The notes under the pieces were generated by a model. The model saw nothing but the letters and a program-made list of their open reading frames with translations, had not been told where the DNA came from and did not search any database. From contig CAYODJ010000006.1 of the NCBI GenBank assembly GCA_964402715.1, positions 1-64,000 of the forward strand: 64,000 nucleotides of DNA. The letters are read 5' to 3'. Each line of letters begins with the position of its first letter. Position 1 is the stretch's first letter. The position numbers were made by a program, and so were the translations under genes. Source of the DNA: CALXOD01 sp964402715 (GTDB lineage: Bacteria; Verrucomicrobiota; Lentisphaeria; Victivallales; Victivallaceae). Of the stretch, positions 26,823 to 34,973 are shown piece by piece.

Positions 26823-27644
26823 ATGGCTATTCATCCGACTGCGGTCATTGCCCCTGAGGCGCGTATCGGAGTCGATGTGGAGATTGGACCGTATGCGGTG
26901 ATCGAATCGGATACCGTCATTGGCGACGGATGTTTCATCGACGCGCATGTGAAAGTGGCGCGCTACACGACGATCGGCGCGCGCACGAGGATCTATTTCG
27001 GCGCGCTGGTGGGCACGGAGCCGCAGGATCATCGGTTCCGTCCCGGTGTGGTCTCTTCGACCAGCATCGGCAGCGACAGCGTGATCAGAGAATATGTGAC
27101 GATTCACCGTTCTCCTTTCGACGACGGAAGGACCAGTGTGGGGGACGGCACTCTGCTGATGGCTTTCGTGCATGTCGGACATGATGCCGTCATCGGCAAC
27201 CGTGTGACTGTGGCGAACCAGACCGGAATTTCCGGGCACGTGGTGATTGAGGACGGCGCGGTGCTGAGCGCCTATGTGCTGATTCATCAGTTCTGCCGTA
27301 TCGGCCGGCTGGCGATGATCGGCGGGAGAACCATACTGACGCAGGATGTCCCTCCGTTCTGCATGCTCGCCGAGAATGAATGCGTCTGCGGACCGAATAC
27401 CATCGGACTGCGGAGGGCAGGGGTCTGCGCGGCAGAGCGTCTGGCCATCCGCCGCGCGATAAAGACATATTTCTTCCGGGGGCTGAACGGAAGCAACGCC
27501 TTGAAAGCCATAGAAGACGAATGTTCGGATCATAACGTCCGGCATTTCGTGGAATTCATCCGCGCAACGAAGCGCGGAATCATGCCTGGCGATCCGGAAC
27601 TGGCGGCGCTGTCCGTGCGCGGTGATAAGGACGGCGGCGGCTGA
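26823..27644 (+). CDS. lpxA: UDP-N-acetylglucosamine acyltransferase (LpxA-type)
   Basis: A 273-residue left-handed beta-helix protein built of hexapeptide repeats (VIAPEARIGVDVEIGPYAVIE and following). It has the LpxA marks TIHRSPFDDGRT, the catalytic-region HVGHDAVIGN, ISGHVVIEDGAVLSAYVLIHQFCRIG, and TQDVPPFCMLAEN, with a helical C-terminal domain (GLRRAGVC). LpxA attaches a 3-hydroxyacyl chain to UDP-GlcNAc, the first step of lipid A synthesis, supporting an outer membrane. ATG 26823 follows GGGGAG. No lpxB, lpxD or lpxI follows directly. Confidence 0.92.
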   Translation: MAIHPTAVIAPEARIGVDVEIGPYAVIESDTVIGDGCFIDAHVKVARYTTIGARTRIYFGALVGTEPQDHRFRPGVVSSTSIGSDSVIREYVTIHRSPFDDGRTSVGDGTLLMAFVHVGHDAVIGNRVTVANQTGISGHVVIEDGAVLSAYVLIHQFCRIGRLAMIGGRTILTQDVPPFCMLAENECVCGPNTIGLRRAGVCAAERLAIRRAIKTYFFRGLNGSNALKAIEDECSDHNVRHFVEFIRATKRGIMPGDPELAALSVRGDKDGGG

Positions 27645-28014
27645 TGTCGCCGGTTGATCGGGGGGGGGCTCCGCCGCGGGATGTATCCTGGCGGATCCGA
27701 TCCGCCGTCTTGATTTCCGTGAATGTGCTGCGGCGTGTTCAGGCGCCGGTAATGAGCCTTGAAATCGACGGAAAGAATGATCTTTCAAGGCGAGGTCGCC
27801 GAGCGGCTGTCCGCCGACAGGGATTTGGCATTAAAGCTGGGATTGAAGCGACGATGCTTCCGTCGGATCGTTTGTCGTGGCATCCGGTTCGGCGGTCGTT
27901 GTCAACGGTGCCTGCAGTGGAGAGGGGATGTAAGACGGACAGGATTCCGGCCGTGATCGACGGCGGCGATGGCCGCGTCCGGGCGGAGCAAACACCGGGG
28001 GAGCTTGTCAGAAT
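27645..28014. other. Intergenic with a 9-G run, no supported gene
   Basis: The only sizeable frame (27759-27956 and overlapping ones) gives Arg-rich translations with no family match. A run of nine G lies at 27660-27668 just after lpxA. Where lipid A genes often continue (lpxI, lpxB), nothing recognisable remains. Confidence 0.45.
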
Positions 28015-28623
28015 ATGAGTCCCAATATGGTCGTAGGCGTGGTCGTCAGATTCTTTCTGCTATTGACGCCTTTCTTCGTGCTGTCGGTGTTTGTCATATC
28101 GACCGACGGACTGCCGAGACCGGTCCGGCGCCGGCTGGCGTTGCGGACGACCATCGCCATCTGGCTGGTATGTACGCTGGTTTATTTTTTCGGGGACTAC
28201 ATATTCAAGTTCATCGGCATCACTTTGGCCGCCTTTCAGGTCGGAGCCGGCTTGCTGCTGATGCTGTCCGGCATAGAGCTGGTGCGGGGGACCGCCACCA
28301 GCGGCATACGCAGGGCTGAATCATCCGGCGACATCACGGTCGTCCCGATGGCCATTCCGTATGCGGTCGGTCCGGGGACGATAGGAACGCTGCTGGTCAT
28401 GAGCGCGAGCGCGGAGAACACCGCGGTGCAGATCGCCGATTTTGCGGGCATCACCACTGCGGTGTTGATTACGGGGGCGCTGCTGTACTTTTGCGACAGG
28501 GTCGAACGGTTTCTGGGACGGAAAGGTCTGGATATTCTGGGGAAGCTGACGGGGCTGTTTCTGGCGGCGCTGGCGGCTCAGGTGATGTTGACCGGCGTCA
28601 AAAATGTTTTCTTTCCTCAATAA
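28015..28623 (+). CDS. MarC family integral membrane protein
   Basis: A 202-residue protein with six predicted membrane helices. Conserved blocks are LLTPFFVLSVFVI, FKFIGITLAAFQVGAGLLLMLSGIELV and VVPMAIPYAVGPGTIGTLLV, the last being the MarC/UPF0056 signature with its P-x-x-x-GPG turn. The family is widespread but its transport role is unsettled; early links to antibiotic resistance were not upheld. Start 28015 follows GGGGGAG. It is alone on this strand, convergent with tatC. Confidence 0.88.
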   Translation: MSPNMVVGVVVRFFLLLTPFFVLSVFVISTDGLPRPVRRRLALRTTIAIWLVCTLVYFFGDYIFKFIGITLAAFQVGAGLLLMLSGIELVRGTATSGIRRAESSGDITVVPMAIPYAVGPGTIGTLLVMSASAENTAVQIADFAGITTAVLITGALLYFCDRVERFLGRKGLDILGKLTGLFLAALAAQVMLTGVKNVFFPQ

Positions 28624-28747
28624 GACAGTTGTCGTTGATAAATCATCCCTCTCACGGCAGACGGCGCATGTCTGGACTTTTGTTCACGTGCGCACGGGCA
28701 TGCTCTGTCCGGCACGTTTCGCACGTGTTTGCTTACGTAACGCGGGT

Positions 28748-29563
28748 TCATGAGGAGGGAGCTCCGTGGCTTTCATGACGCTCCGTCGGCGTTTCGCCTG
28801 GCTTTCCCGCCGATCCGAGGCTCCGATCACGCGGCTCCCCTTTGTCTCCCGGCTGCAGTCTGGCCGCCACCAGCAGGGCGATTTCAAAGAGAACCCATGT
28901 CGGCAGGGCGAGCAGCAGCTGGCTGATCACGTCGGGGGGCGTCAATATGGCCGACAGCACCAGGATGACTATCACGACTATCGGTCTGCTCCGCGCCAGC
29001 GTGGACGCACGGATTAATCCGGTGCGGACCAGTACTATCACAACTATGGGAAGTTGAAACATCAGTCCGAATCCCATGAGAAGGAGTCCGGCGAGATCGA
29101 CAAAATTGTTCAGACCCAGCAGCGGAACGAGTTCGTCGGTGTGGTATGAGGCGGCAAAGCGCAGGAGAAGCGGCAGGATCATCGTGAAAGCGAACGCCGC
29201 TCCGCATACGAACAGCAGAAAGGCGGCGATTGCCAGTGTTCCGAAAATTCTTCTCTCGTGCCGATAGAGTCCTGGAGCGATGAATCCGACGACCTGCCAA
29301 GACACGTAAGGCAACGCGCCGAAGATTGCCAGCAGCAGGGCGCATTTCAACTGCACGAAGAACGGTTCGAACGGAGAGAAGTAATGGAACTGCATGTTTT
29401 TGCCGCCGATGTATTCCAGCTGCCTTAGAAGCCATGGCAGCACTCGGCCTGCAGCCGGATACGCCGGGACAAGCATCAGAACGACTGCGGAAAGGCTTTT
29501 CAGAATCACCTGACGCAGATCTTCCAGATGTTCAAGGAAAGGCTTGTTCTGGTCGGACGTCAC
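28748..29563 (-). CDS. tatC: Sec-independent protein translocase TatC
   Basis: A 271-residue membrane protein with six predicted helices. Family marks are FLEHLEDLRQVI at the cytosolic N-terminus, where the twin-arginine signal binds, FSPFEPFFVQLK, the YVSWQVVGFIAPGLYRHERR loop and LTPPDVISQLLLALP. A charged C-terminal tail of about 35 residues is longer than usual. It forms the receptor of the Tat pathway that exports folded proteins. tatA lies 79 bases upstream in the same direction; no separate tatB was found, as in many minimal TatAC systems. Confidence 0.95.
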   Translation of the reverse strand: MTSDQNKPFLEHLEDLRQVILKSLSAVVLMLVPAYPAAGRVLPWLLRQLEYIGGKNMQFHYFSPFEPFFVQLKCALLLAIFGALPYVSWQVVGFIAPGLYRHERRIFGTLAIAAFLLFVCGAAFAFTMILPLLLRFAASYHTDELVPLLGLNNFVDLAGLLLMGFGLMFQLPIVVIVLVRTGLIRASTLARSRPIVVIVILVLSAILTPPDVISQLLLALPTWVLFEIALLVAARLQPGDKGEPRDRSLGSAGKPGETPTERHESHGAPSS

Positions 29564-29642
29564 GGCTGATTGTCCATGACAGGATGCGATTCGGAGGAAA
29601 GCTCAGACTGCGACGGGAAGCGCGTGGTTCCTGACGGAGACA

Positions 29643-29834
29643 TCACCGCTTCTCCTGTTCGGAGTCGGCCGCGTCCGCGCTTTTGTCGATTTCATCTCTG
29701 AGTCCGTCTCTGGCGTTTTTGAACTCCCGGGACGCACGTCCCAGAGATCGGGCGATTTCCGGAATCCTTTTTGCCCCGAAGAGCAGCAGTACGACCAGAA
29801 ATATCACCAGCAATTCCGAAGTGCCAATACCCAT
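29643..29834 (-). CDS. tatA: Sec-independent protein translocase TatA
   Basis: A 63-residue protein with one N-terminal membrane helix (TSELLVIFLVVLLLF), the FGAKRIPEIARSLGRA hinge and amphipathic helix, and an acidic/basic tail. It is the pore-forming subunit that oligomerises around TatC during export of folded, twin-arginine substrates. Length fits TatA/E. It lies between the DUF3047 gene and tatC on the same strand, probably in one transcript. Confidence 0.93.
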   Translation of the reverse strand: MGIGTSELLVIFLVVLLLFGAKRIPEIARSLGRASREFKNARDGLRDEIDKSADAADSEQEKR

Positions 29835-29855
29835 AGAAACTGTTCCTCTCCCGAT

Positions 29856-30578
29856 TTAGTGCTTTCGGGCGGCTTCCTTCTGCTTGCCGGGAAGTTCCGC
29901 CATCTCTATATAGTCGATCTGCGCCAGCGCGTCAGATTTGGTGTACTGGCTGTTGCCGGCAACGCTGACCACGTATTGGTCGGGTTCCGGCAGATAACCG
30001 TAGACCCTGCGGAAGTCCTCCGCCACATTGCGTTCCTCCTCCAGCCATTGATTCACAGGCGAATCCTGGTTGCGGATGCATCGGTAATGAACAGTGACGA
30101 CTCCGCCGGCGTAGACGATTTTCCCTTCAGCGCCAATCGGAGTCAGTGTCTCCCACCGGTACGCCACCGTCTTTCGGCTTAGTATGCCTCCGGATCCGAA
30201 ATAAATCGCGACCGCCTGATCGTCTTTGGCGGTGCGCCCGTCCGCGCCGGGCGGAAGACGGTGCACTCGCCACCGCCACCGCAGGATGGGGTATCTCCTC
30301 AGGTCGACGCGGGGCATGGTTATAAGTGCGCCGGAGGAACGGCAGGCGTGGACTTCCAGCACTTTTCCGGAGACGCTTTGTCCGGGAGCGTCCTTTATCT
30401 GGAACGAGGTCATCGGAACCATGAACTTCTTGCCGTCCAGTTTCCAATTGACCGGCGGAAGACCGACGTTCGGCTGCGGTTTGGAAAAATCCTCACGCCA
30501 GCCGACCCCGGGAGCGGCATCGGCCGCCGCAAGTCGCCATGCAGTCAGGAGCGACAACAGAACGGCGCAAAGCTTCAT
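29856..30578 (-). CDS. DUF3047 family secreted protein
   Basis: A 240-residue protein with a signal peptide (MKLCAVLLSLLTAWRLAAADA). The body fits the DUF3047 pattern: YPILRWRWRVHRLP, KDDQAVAIYF, YRWETLTPIG, WLEEERNVAEDFRRVYG and a C-terminal TKSDALAQIDYIEM. The family is predicted to be extracytoplasmic; its function is unknown. The ATG at 30578 overlaps the stop of the lytic transglycosylase (ATGA), so they are translationally coupled and may act in the same envelope process. Confidence 0.8.
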   Translation of the reverse strand: MKLCAVLLSLLTAWRLAAADAAPGVGWREDFSKPQPNVGLPPVNWKLDGKKFMVPMTSFQIKDAPGQSVSGKVLEVHACRSSGALITMPRVDLRRYPILRWRWRVHRLPPGADGRTAKDDQAVAIYFGSGGILSRKTVAYRWETLTPIGAEGKIVYAGGVVTVHYRCIRNQDSPVNQWLEEERNVAEDFRRVYGYLPEPDQYVVSVAGNSQYTKSDALAQIDYIEMAELPGKQKEAARKH

Positions 30579-31165
30579 CGCTTCCTGTCCTTCTGATACT
30601 GCTGATAACGCTGCATGATGTTTCTGACATACGCCTGAGTGCTGGCAAGCGGTATATGAGCAAGCGCGTCGCCGTCGGGATGTTTCGGCTTCCATTGATT
30701 GGTCCTGACCTCGCCCGCGTTGTATTGACAGAGCGCGAGTTCCATCATGCAGCGGTAATTTCTCCAGCGGTTCATCGCACGCGCAAGGTAGTAGCAGCCG
30801 ATTTCCAGGTTTAATTCCGGATGCATGAGTTCGCTCCTGGAGGGGGGGGCGACGCCGTGGTGACGCGCCCAGTCGGCCACCGCGCCCCGGGGCAGTATCT
30901 GCATCAGGCCGATCTCTCCGGCCGCTCCTATCGTGTCCGCGCGGAACCGGCTCTCCTGGAAAATCAGCGCCCGCACCAGCAGAGGATCCAGATTATGCCT
31001 CGACGCCGCGGCATGTATTTGTTCGGCATACTGGGTGTCGTCGACGGTGAAATCGCGCAGCTCCTGGCGGTATGCGGCCACGGTGGCGAGCACCACGACC
31101 GACGCGGCGACCGTGAGCAGCACTTTGAATCTGGTTACGACCTTTCTCTTCTTGCGCTGGAGCAT
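30575..31165 (-). CDS. Membrane-anchored lytic transglycosylase (SLT domain)
   Basis: A 196-residue protein. A basic N-terminus and one membrane helix (VLLTVAASVVVLATVAAY) anchor it; from about residue 50 a GEWL/SLT lysozyme-like domain follows with catalytic glutamate in ALIFQESRF, the GAAGEIGLMQILP block, LNLEIGCYYLARAM and LALCQYNAG. It cleaves peptidoglycan to give 1,6-anhydromuramic products. Size is that of a small Slt/EmtA-type enzyme. It lies 4 bases after the secreted unknown protein and is coupled to the DUF3047 gene. Confidence 0.9.
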   Translation of the reverse strand: MLQRKKRKVVTRFKVLLTVAASVVVLATVAAYRQELRDFTVDDTQYAEQIHAAASRHNLDPLLVRALIFQESRFRADTIGAAGEIGLMQILPRGAVADWARHHGVAPPSRSELMHPELNLEIGCYYLARAMNRWRNYRCMMELALCQYNAGEVRTNQWKPKHPDGDALAHIPLASTQAYVRNIMQRYQQYQKDRKR

Positions 31166-31169
31166 TCGA

Positions 31170-32189
31170 TCACTTGGAAGGCGTTACGACGCCAGTGTCG
31201 GCGGCGGCGGGCGCGTCCGGAGGCTGCAGCATTGTCGCCGCACGGGTGACGCCGTAATTCACGAGATCTCTGAGCAACGGGAACGGCAGCACGGCATCCG
31301 CAGTCAGTCGCGATCCCTCAATGTTCAGACTGACGGCATCCAGCACCTGCTGAGCCAGTACGGGTTCCTCGGAAAACACCAGACCGGTGCCAAGCGACAT
31401 GAAGTATTGAATCCGCATGAGGGCGTTGGACGCGCTCTGGCTGTCTCGCAGCGTGCCGATGGCGCTGATGCGAAGCTGCGACGGCTGCCCGTTCTCGATG
31501 GTTGCGAAAGCACGGACAGATTTCAATTTAGACGTCGCCGCGTCGGAGCGATACGCGAAATCCGCAAGATTCCCCGCCGAGAAGTTGGAAAACAGCGCGT
31601 CGATTTCCGGCGCGCTCAACGTCTTCTTGGTCAGCGTCAGCATGACCGACTGCTGATCGGCCGCCATGACGGTGGTCTCATTCAGGTAAATCATGATCAC
31701 CGTCTGCTTTTCCGCGTTCGGAGTCGACGTTTTTTCCGTGATTCGATAGCAGGAGCGTCCGTTCAGCTGCGCCGGTTCCACGTCCAGCGACGGCATCTGC
31801 CGCAGACGCTCCAGCAGAGTCGATTCCGGGAGGTCGCTGACCTCCATCAGCAGTCCCGCGTTTTTAGTCGCACCAGTGAAGCACAGCACCCGCACCACGC
31901 CGTCCTCCACCAGATTCTGCGACTGCGGACTGCCGGTCATGGCGTCCTCCAGCAGCTGCGCAACCTCAGGAAATCTCAGCCGTATCATGCCGTACGGCAG
32001 CGTCTCGGAGACGCCCGTAAGTTTCTGCTGCAATCTCTGCCACTCCGGCAGACGCATGATTTTCCCTGTCTCCACCAGCATGGCTCCTGCCGTTCCCGAC
32101 GGCAGTGAGAGGCACAGCGTCGGCAGCTCCGCCGCGGAAGCGCAGCAGACGAGCACCGTCAGCAGCAACAGTGACGCGTATTTCTTCAT
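31170..32189 (-). CDS. Secreted protein of unknown function
   Basis: A 339-residue protein with a clear signal peptide (KKYASLLLLTVLVCCASAA) and no recognised domain. Features seen: a leucine-rich N-terminal region, MTGSPQSQNLVEDGVVRVLCF, a threonine/serine-rich mid-part, and an Ala/Pro-rich tail. The alternating strands and helices resemble periplasmic proteins of this phylum that lack characterised homologues, which is only an impression. It precedes the lytic transglycosylase by 4 bases and lies 82 bases after aspS, so it sits in an envelope-related operon ending with tatA and tatC. Confidence 0.75.
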   Translation of the reverse strand: MKKYASLLLLTVLVCCASAAELPTLCLSLPSGTAGAMLVETGKIMRLPEWQRLQQKLTGVSETLPYGMIRLRFPEVAQLLEDAMTGSPQSQNLVEDGVVRVLCFTGATKNAGLLMEVSDLPESTLLERLRQMPSLDVEPAQLNGRSCYRITEKTSTPNAEKQTVIMIYLNETTVMAADQQSVMLTLTKKTLSAPEIDALFSNFSAGNLADFAYRSDAATSKLKSVRAFATIENGQPSQLRISAIGTLRDSQSASNALMRIQYFMSLGTGLVFSEEPVLAQQVLDAVSLNIEGSRLTADAVLPFPLLRDLVNYGVTRAATMLQPPDAPAAADTGVVTPSK

Positions 32190-32271
32190 GTTTTCCTGAT
32201 CTCCATCGTGATGCGGATTGTTTTATGGGTCACGCTCGGGACGCGAGCGGAAGCGGCTTTCATGCCTGCGC

Positions 32272-34080
32272 TCAGGGATGATGCGCCGCAGCCGTCGAAT
32301 CCCCCGTCGTCTTTCTGGGTAGAGCCACCTGCAGGTGCAGTTCGCGCAGCTGTTTCAGCGTCACTTCGGATGGCGCATCCATCATCAGATCCTGTGCTTG
32401 CTGATTGAACGGGAACGCGATGACCTCGCGGATGTTAGGCTCGTCCGCCAGCAGCATTATCATGCGGTCGATTCCCGGCGCGATGCCGCCGTGAGGCGGA
32501 GCGCCGAGTTTGAACGCCGAGATCATTCCGCCGAATTTCTGATCCACGACCGACTGGTCGTAGCCGACTATCTCAAACGCCTTGTACATGATTTCCGGCC
32601 TGTGATTGCGGATGGCTCCTGAGGACAGCTCGATACCGTTGCAGACGATGTCGTACTGGTAGGCGAGGATGTCCAGCGGATCCTGATGCAGGAGCGCATC
32701 CATTCCGCCCTGAGGCATGGAGAATGGATTGTGCGAGAAGATAATGTCGCCGGTTTCCTCGTCGCGCTCAAACATCGGAAAATCCACTATCCAGCAAAAT
32801 TTGAAGACGTCAGGGTCTATCAGATCCAGCTGGCGTCCCAGCTCAGGTATGACCGCGCCGCCGACTTTACAGACCAGCTTTTTCTCGTCGGCCAGGAAAA
32901 AAAGCGCGTCTCCGTCGGCGATTTTCCCGACATTTTTGAGTTTGTCAACGACATTCCCGTCGAGAAATTTGACAATCGGGCTTTTCACCTCGGCTCCGCT
33001 CCATATGATGTACGCCATGCCTTTGGCGCCGTTTTCCTGAGCGAACTTGATCATGCCGTCGAAGAATCGGCGGGGTTTGCCGGCAACCTGCGGAACACGT
33101 ATGGTGCGCACCACGCCGCCTTTGGCGACCACGTCGGCGAAAGCCTTGAATCCGCTGCCGCGGAACAGGTCGGTGACATCGGTCATCTCCAGAGGGTTGC
33201 GCAGATCCGGTTTGTCGCTGCCGAAGCGGTCCAGCGCCTCCCTGTACGGAATGCGAGGGAAAGGCGGCATGGTGAATGTGCGTTTGCTGAATTTGGAGAA
33301 AACGTTCTCGAGCAAGCCTTCCACCACGGTGAAAATCTCATCCTGTTCGACAAAGCTCATCTCCAGGTCGAGCTGATAGAATTCGCCGGGGCTTCGGTCG
33401 GCGCGCGCGTCCTCGTCGCGGAAGCAGGGCGCGATTTGAAAATACCGATCGAATCCCGCGATCATCAGCAGTTGTTTGAACTGCTGCGGCGCCTGCGGCA
33501 AGGCGTAGAACTTACCCGGGTGCAGCCGACTCGGCACCAGGTAGTCCCGAGCGCCCTCAGGGCTGCTGGCCGTCAGGATCGGGGTTTGAAACTCGTTGAA
33601 CCCGATGTCGTTCATGTAGCGCCGGATTTCCGAGATCACCCGGCTTCTCAGCATTATGTTCGCATGAAGCTTCTCCCTGCGCAGATCAAGGAAACGGTAC
33701 TTCAGACGCATCGCCTCGGGAGCTCCGTCGTTCTTCGCTATTTGAAACGGCAGCACGGCGGCCTCGCCGAGTATCTTCATGTTCTCCGCCGCGACCTCGA
33801 TCTCCCCGGTGGACAGCTTGGGATTGATTGTGCTTTCGCTGCGGGCGATCACCCTGCCGTCAAAAGACACGACGGTCTCCAGACGCCAGCGATCCAGCTC
33901 CTGATAAAATTCCGCCTCGGGATTGACGACCACTTGGGTGACGCCGTAATGGTCTCTCAGGTCGATGAAAATGACGCCGCCGTGATCACGGACGCTGTGA
34001 ATCCAGCCGGCAAGACGGACTTTCTCCCCAATATTCTCCCGTCGAAGTTGACCGCAGGTATGAGTACGGAATCTGTTCAT
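32272..34080 (-). CDS. aspS: Aspartyl-tRNA synthetase
   Basis: A 602-residue class II synthetase of the bacterial type with a GAD insertion. The N-terminal OB fold reads the anticodon (VRLAGWIHSVRDHGGVIFIDLRD). Motif 2 contains FRDEDARADRSPGEFYQLDLEMSF and motif 3 contains GAPPHGGIAPGIDRMIMLL. It charges tRNA-Asp; whether it also charges tRNA-Asn cannot be decided here, since no gatCAB or asnS is in view. Start at 34080 is the normal MNRFRTHTCGQLR. It reads first in a minus-strand set running through to tatC. Confidence 0.97.
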   Translation of the reverse strand: MNRFRTHTCGQLRRENIGEKVRLAGWIHSVRDHGGVIFIDLRDHYGVTQVVVNPEAEFYQELDRWRLETVVSFDGRVIARSESTINPKLSTGEIEVAAENMKILGEAAVLPFQIAKNDGAPEAMRLKYRFLDLRREKLHANIMLRSRVISEIRRYMNDIGFNEFQTPILTASSPEGARDYLVPSRLHPGKFYALPQAPQQFKQLLMIAGFDRYFQIAPCFRDEDARADRSPGEFYQLDLEMSFVEQDEIFTVVEGLLENVFSKFSKRTFTMPPFPRIPYREALDRFGSDKPDLRNPLEMTDVTDLFRGSGFKAFADVVAKGGVVRTIRVPQVAGKPRRFFDGMIKFAQENGAKGMAYIIWSGAEVKSPIVKFLDGNVVDKLKNVGKIADGDALFFLADEKKLVCKVGGAVIPELGRQLDLIDPDVFKFCWIVDFPMFERDEETGDIIFSHNPFSMPQGGMDALLHQDPLDILAYQYDIVCNGIELSSGAIRNHRPEIMYKAFEIVGYDQSVVDQKFGGMISAFKLGAPPHGGIAPGIDRMIMLLADEPNIREVIAFPFNQQAQDLMMDAPSEVTLKQLRELHLQVALPRKTTGDSTAAAHHP

Positions 34081-34583
34081 ATGACCATTTTTTTTCTTTT
34101 GTTTTCTGAATGTTTGCGGATTTCACGGCGTGCAAACATTGCTTTGGCCGGAGGTCGGCGTGCAAAACACCCGACATCGCGACAATATACCACAGATTCC
34201 AAAAAAAAACTGCGGAAAAGGCTCAAATTTTCGGCATCTGGAACAAATTTTACGGTGGTGCGTTTCATTCCAAAGTTTCAGAGGCATGCTCGGCACTTGC
34301 AAAAAATATTTGCGGAGCCGACGGAGATTCCGCTGAAGACAAGTCAATGAGCGCCCGGGACGGCCGATTCCCGGAGGAAAGACGACATGTCTTTCTGCGG
34401 CTGGCGCGGACGGCTGGGCGGGATGCCGATGATTGCGCGGAACTTCCGGAAGCGTCTTGATTTCCGGCGGCGTCGGATTCGGGCCGGCGTAAAAGTTTTT
34501 ATTTCGACTTGAATTATCGGTTTGCCGCAGTAATTTAAGGCGTTCTGATTCGGACAATGTGAACAGCATCGGGGAAAGTAATC
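34081..34583. other. Divergent intergenic region between aspS and rpmA
   Basis: Holds the start regions of two divergent units. A minus-strand TATATT (34189-34184) faces aspS but lacks a good -35; a plus-strand box pair at 34509-34536 serves rpmA. AT-rich patches, including a run of nine A at 34201-34209, stand out from the surroundings. No gene supported. Confidence 0.5.
34509..34536 (+). promoter_or_regulatory. Promoter for rpmA
   Basis: TTGAAT (34509-34514), 16-base spacer, TAATTT (34531-34536), about 48 bases before the rpmA start. Confidence 0.5.
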
Positions 34584-34832
34584 ATGGCTCATAAAAAAGG
34601 TCAGTCAAGCAGCCGCAACGGGCGTGACAGCAATCCTAAATTTCTTGGGATCAAGGCGTACAGCAGCGAGTTCGTGACCGCCGGTTCGATTATCGTCAGA
34701 CAGCGCGGCACAAGGTTCAAACCGGGGAAAAATGTGGGATGCGGCCGTGACTTCACCCTGTTCGCCCTGTGCGACGGCACGGTCGAATTCAAGAAAGCCA
34801 CTCGTACGGTCAATGTGGTCGCCGCGGTCTGA
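34584..34832 (+). CDS. rpmA: 50S ribosomal protein L27
   Basis: An 82-residue L27 with the conserved MAHKKGQSSSRNGRDSNPKFLGIK N-terminus that reaches the peptidyl transferase centre, IIVRQRGTRFKPG and GRDFTLFAL. There is no cleavable Firmicutes-type extension. Normally rplU precedes it directly; here rplU lies about 2 kb downstream beyond obg and a glycosyltransferase. Confidence 0.97.
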   Translation: MAHKKGQSSSRNGRDSNPKFLGIKAYSSEFVTAGSIIVRQRGTRFKPGKNVGCGRDFTLFALCDGTVEFKKATRTVNVVAAV

Positions 34833-34876
34833 GACTCCGTGTTTTATTCGTCAGCGGTCTTTCCGGAAGACATCAG

Positions 34877-34909
34877 CCTGAGGATTGATTCCTTGGGCTT
34901 ATTTTTTTT
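34877..34909 (+). terminator. Probable terminator after rpmA
   Basis: CCTGAGGA (34877-34884) can pair with TCCTTGGG (34890-34897) across a 5-base loop, with two G-T pairs, followed by a T-rich tract to 34909. It would separate rpmA from obg or attenuate read-through. Confidence 0.6.
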
Positions 34910-34973
34910 AACGGCCGACAGGTGCCGGCGCGGCCGAGTTTCCTGAACAGGAAGGTTGATTGTTGGAGGCAGG

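Noticed and set aside
27644..28018. Possible lpxI-like or other lipid A gene after lpxA
   Set aside because: Frames here give Arg-rich translations without lpxI, lpxB or lpxD features.
32686..34350. Open frame of 554 codons on the plus strand
   Set aside because: Antisense to aspS; composition and lack of similarity mark it as a shadow frame.
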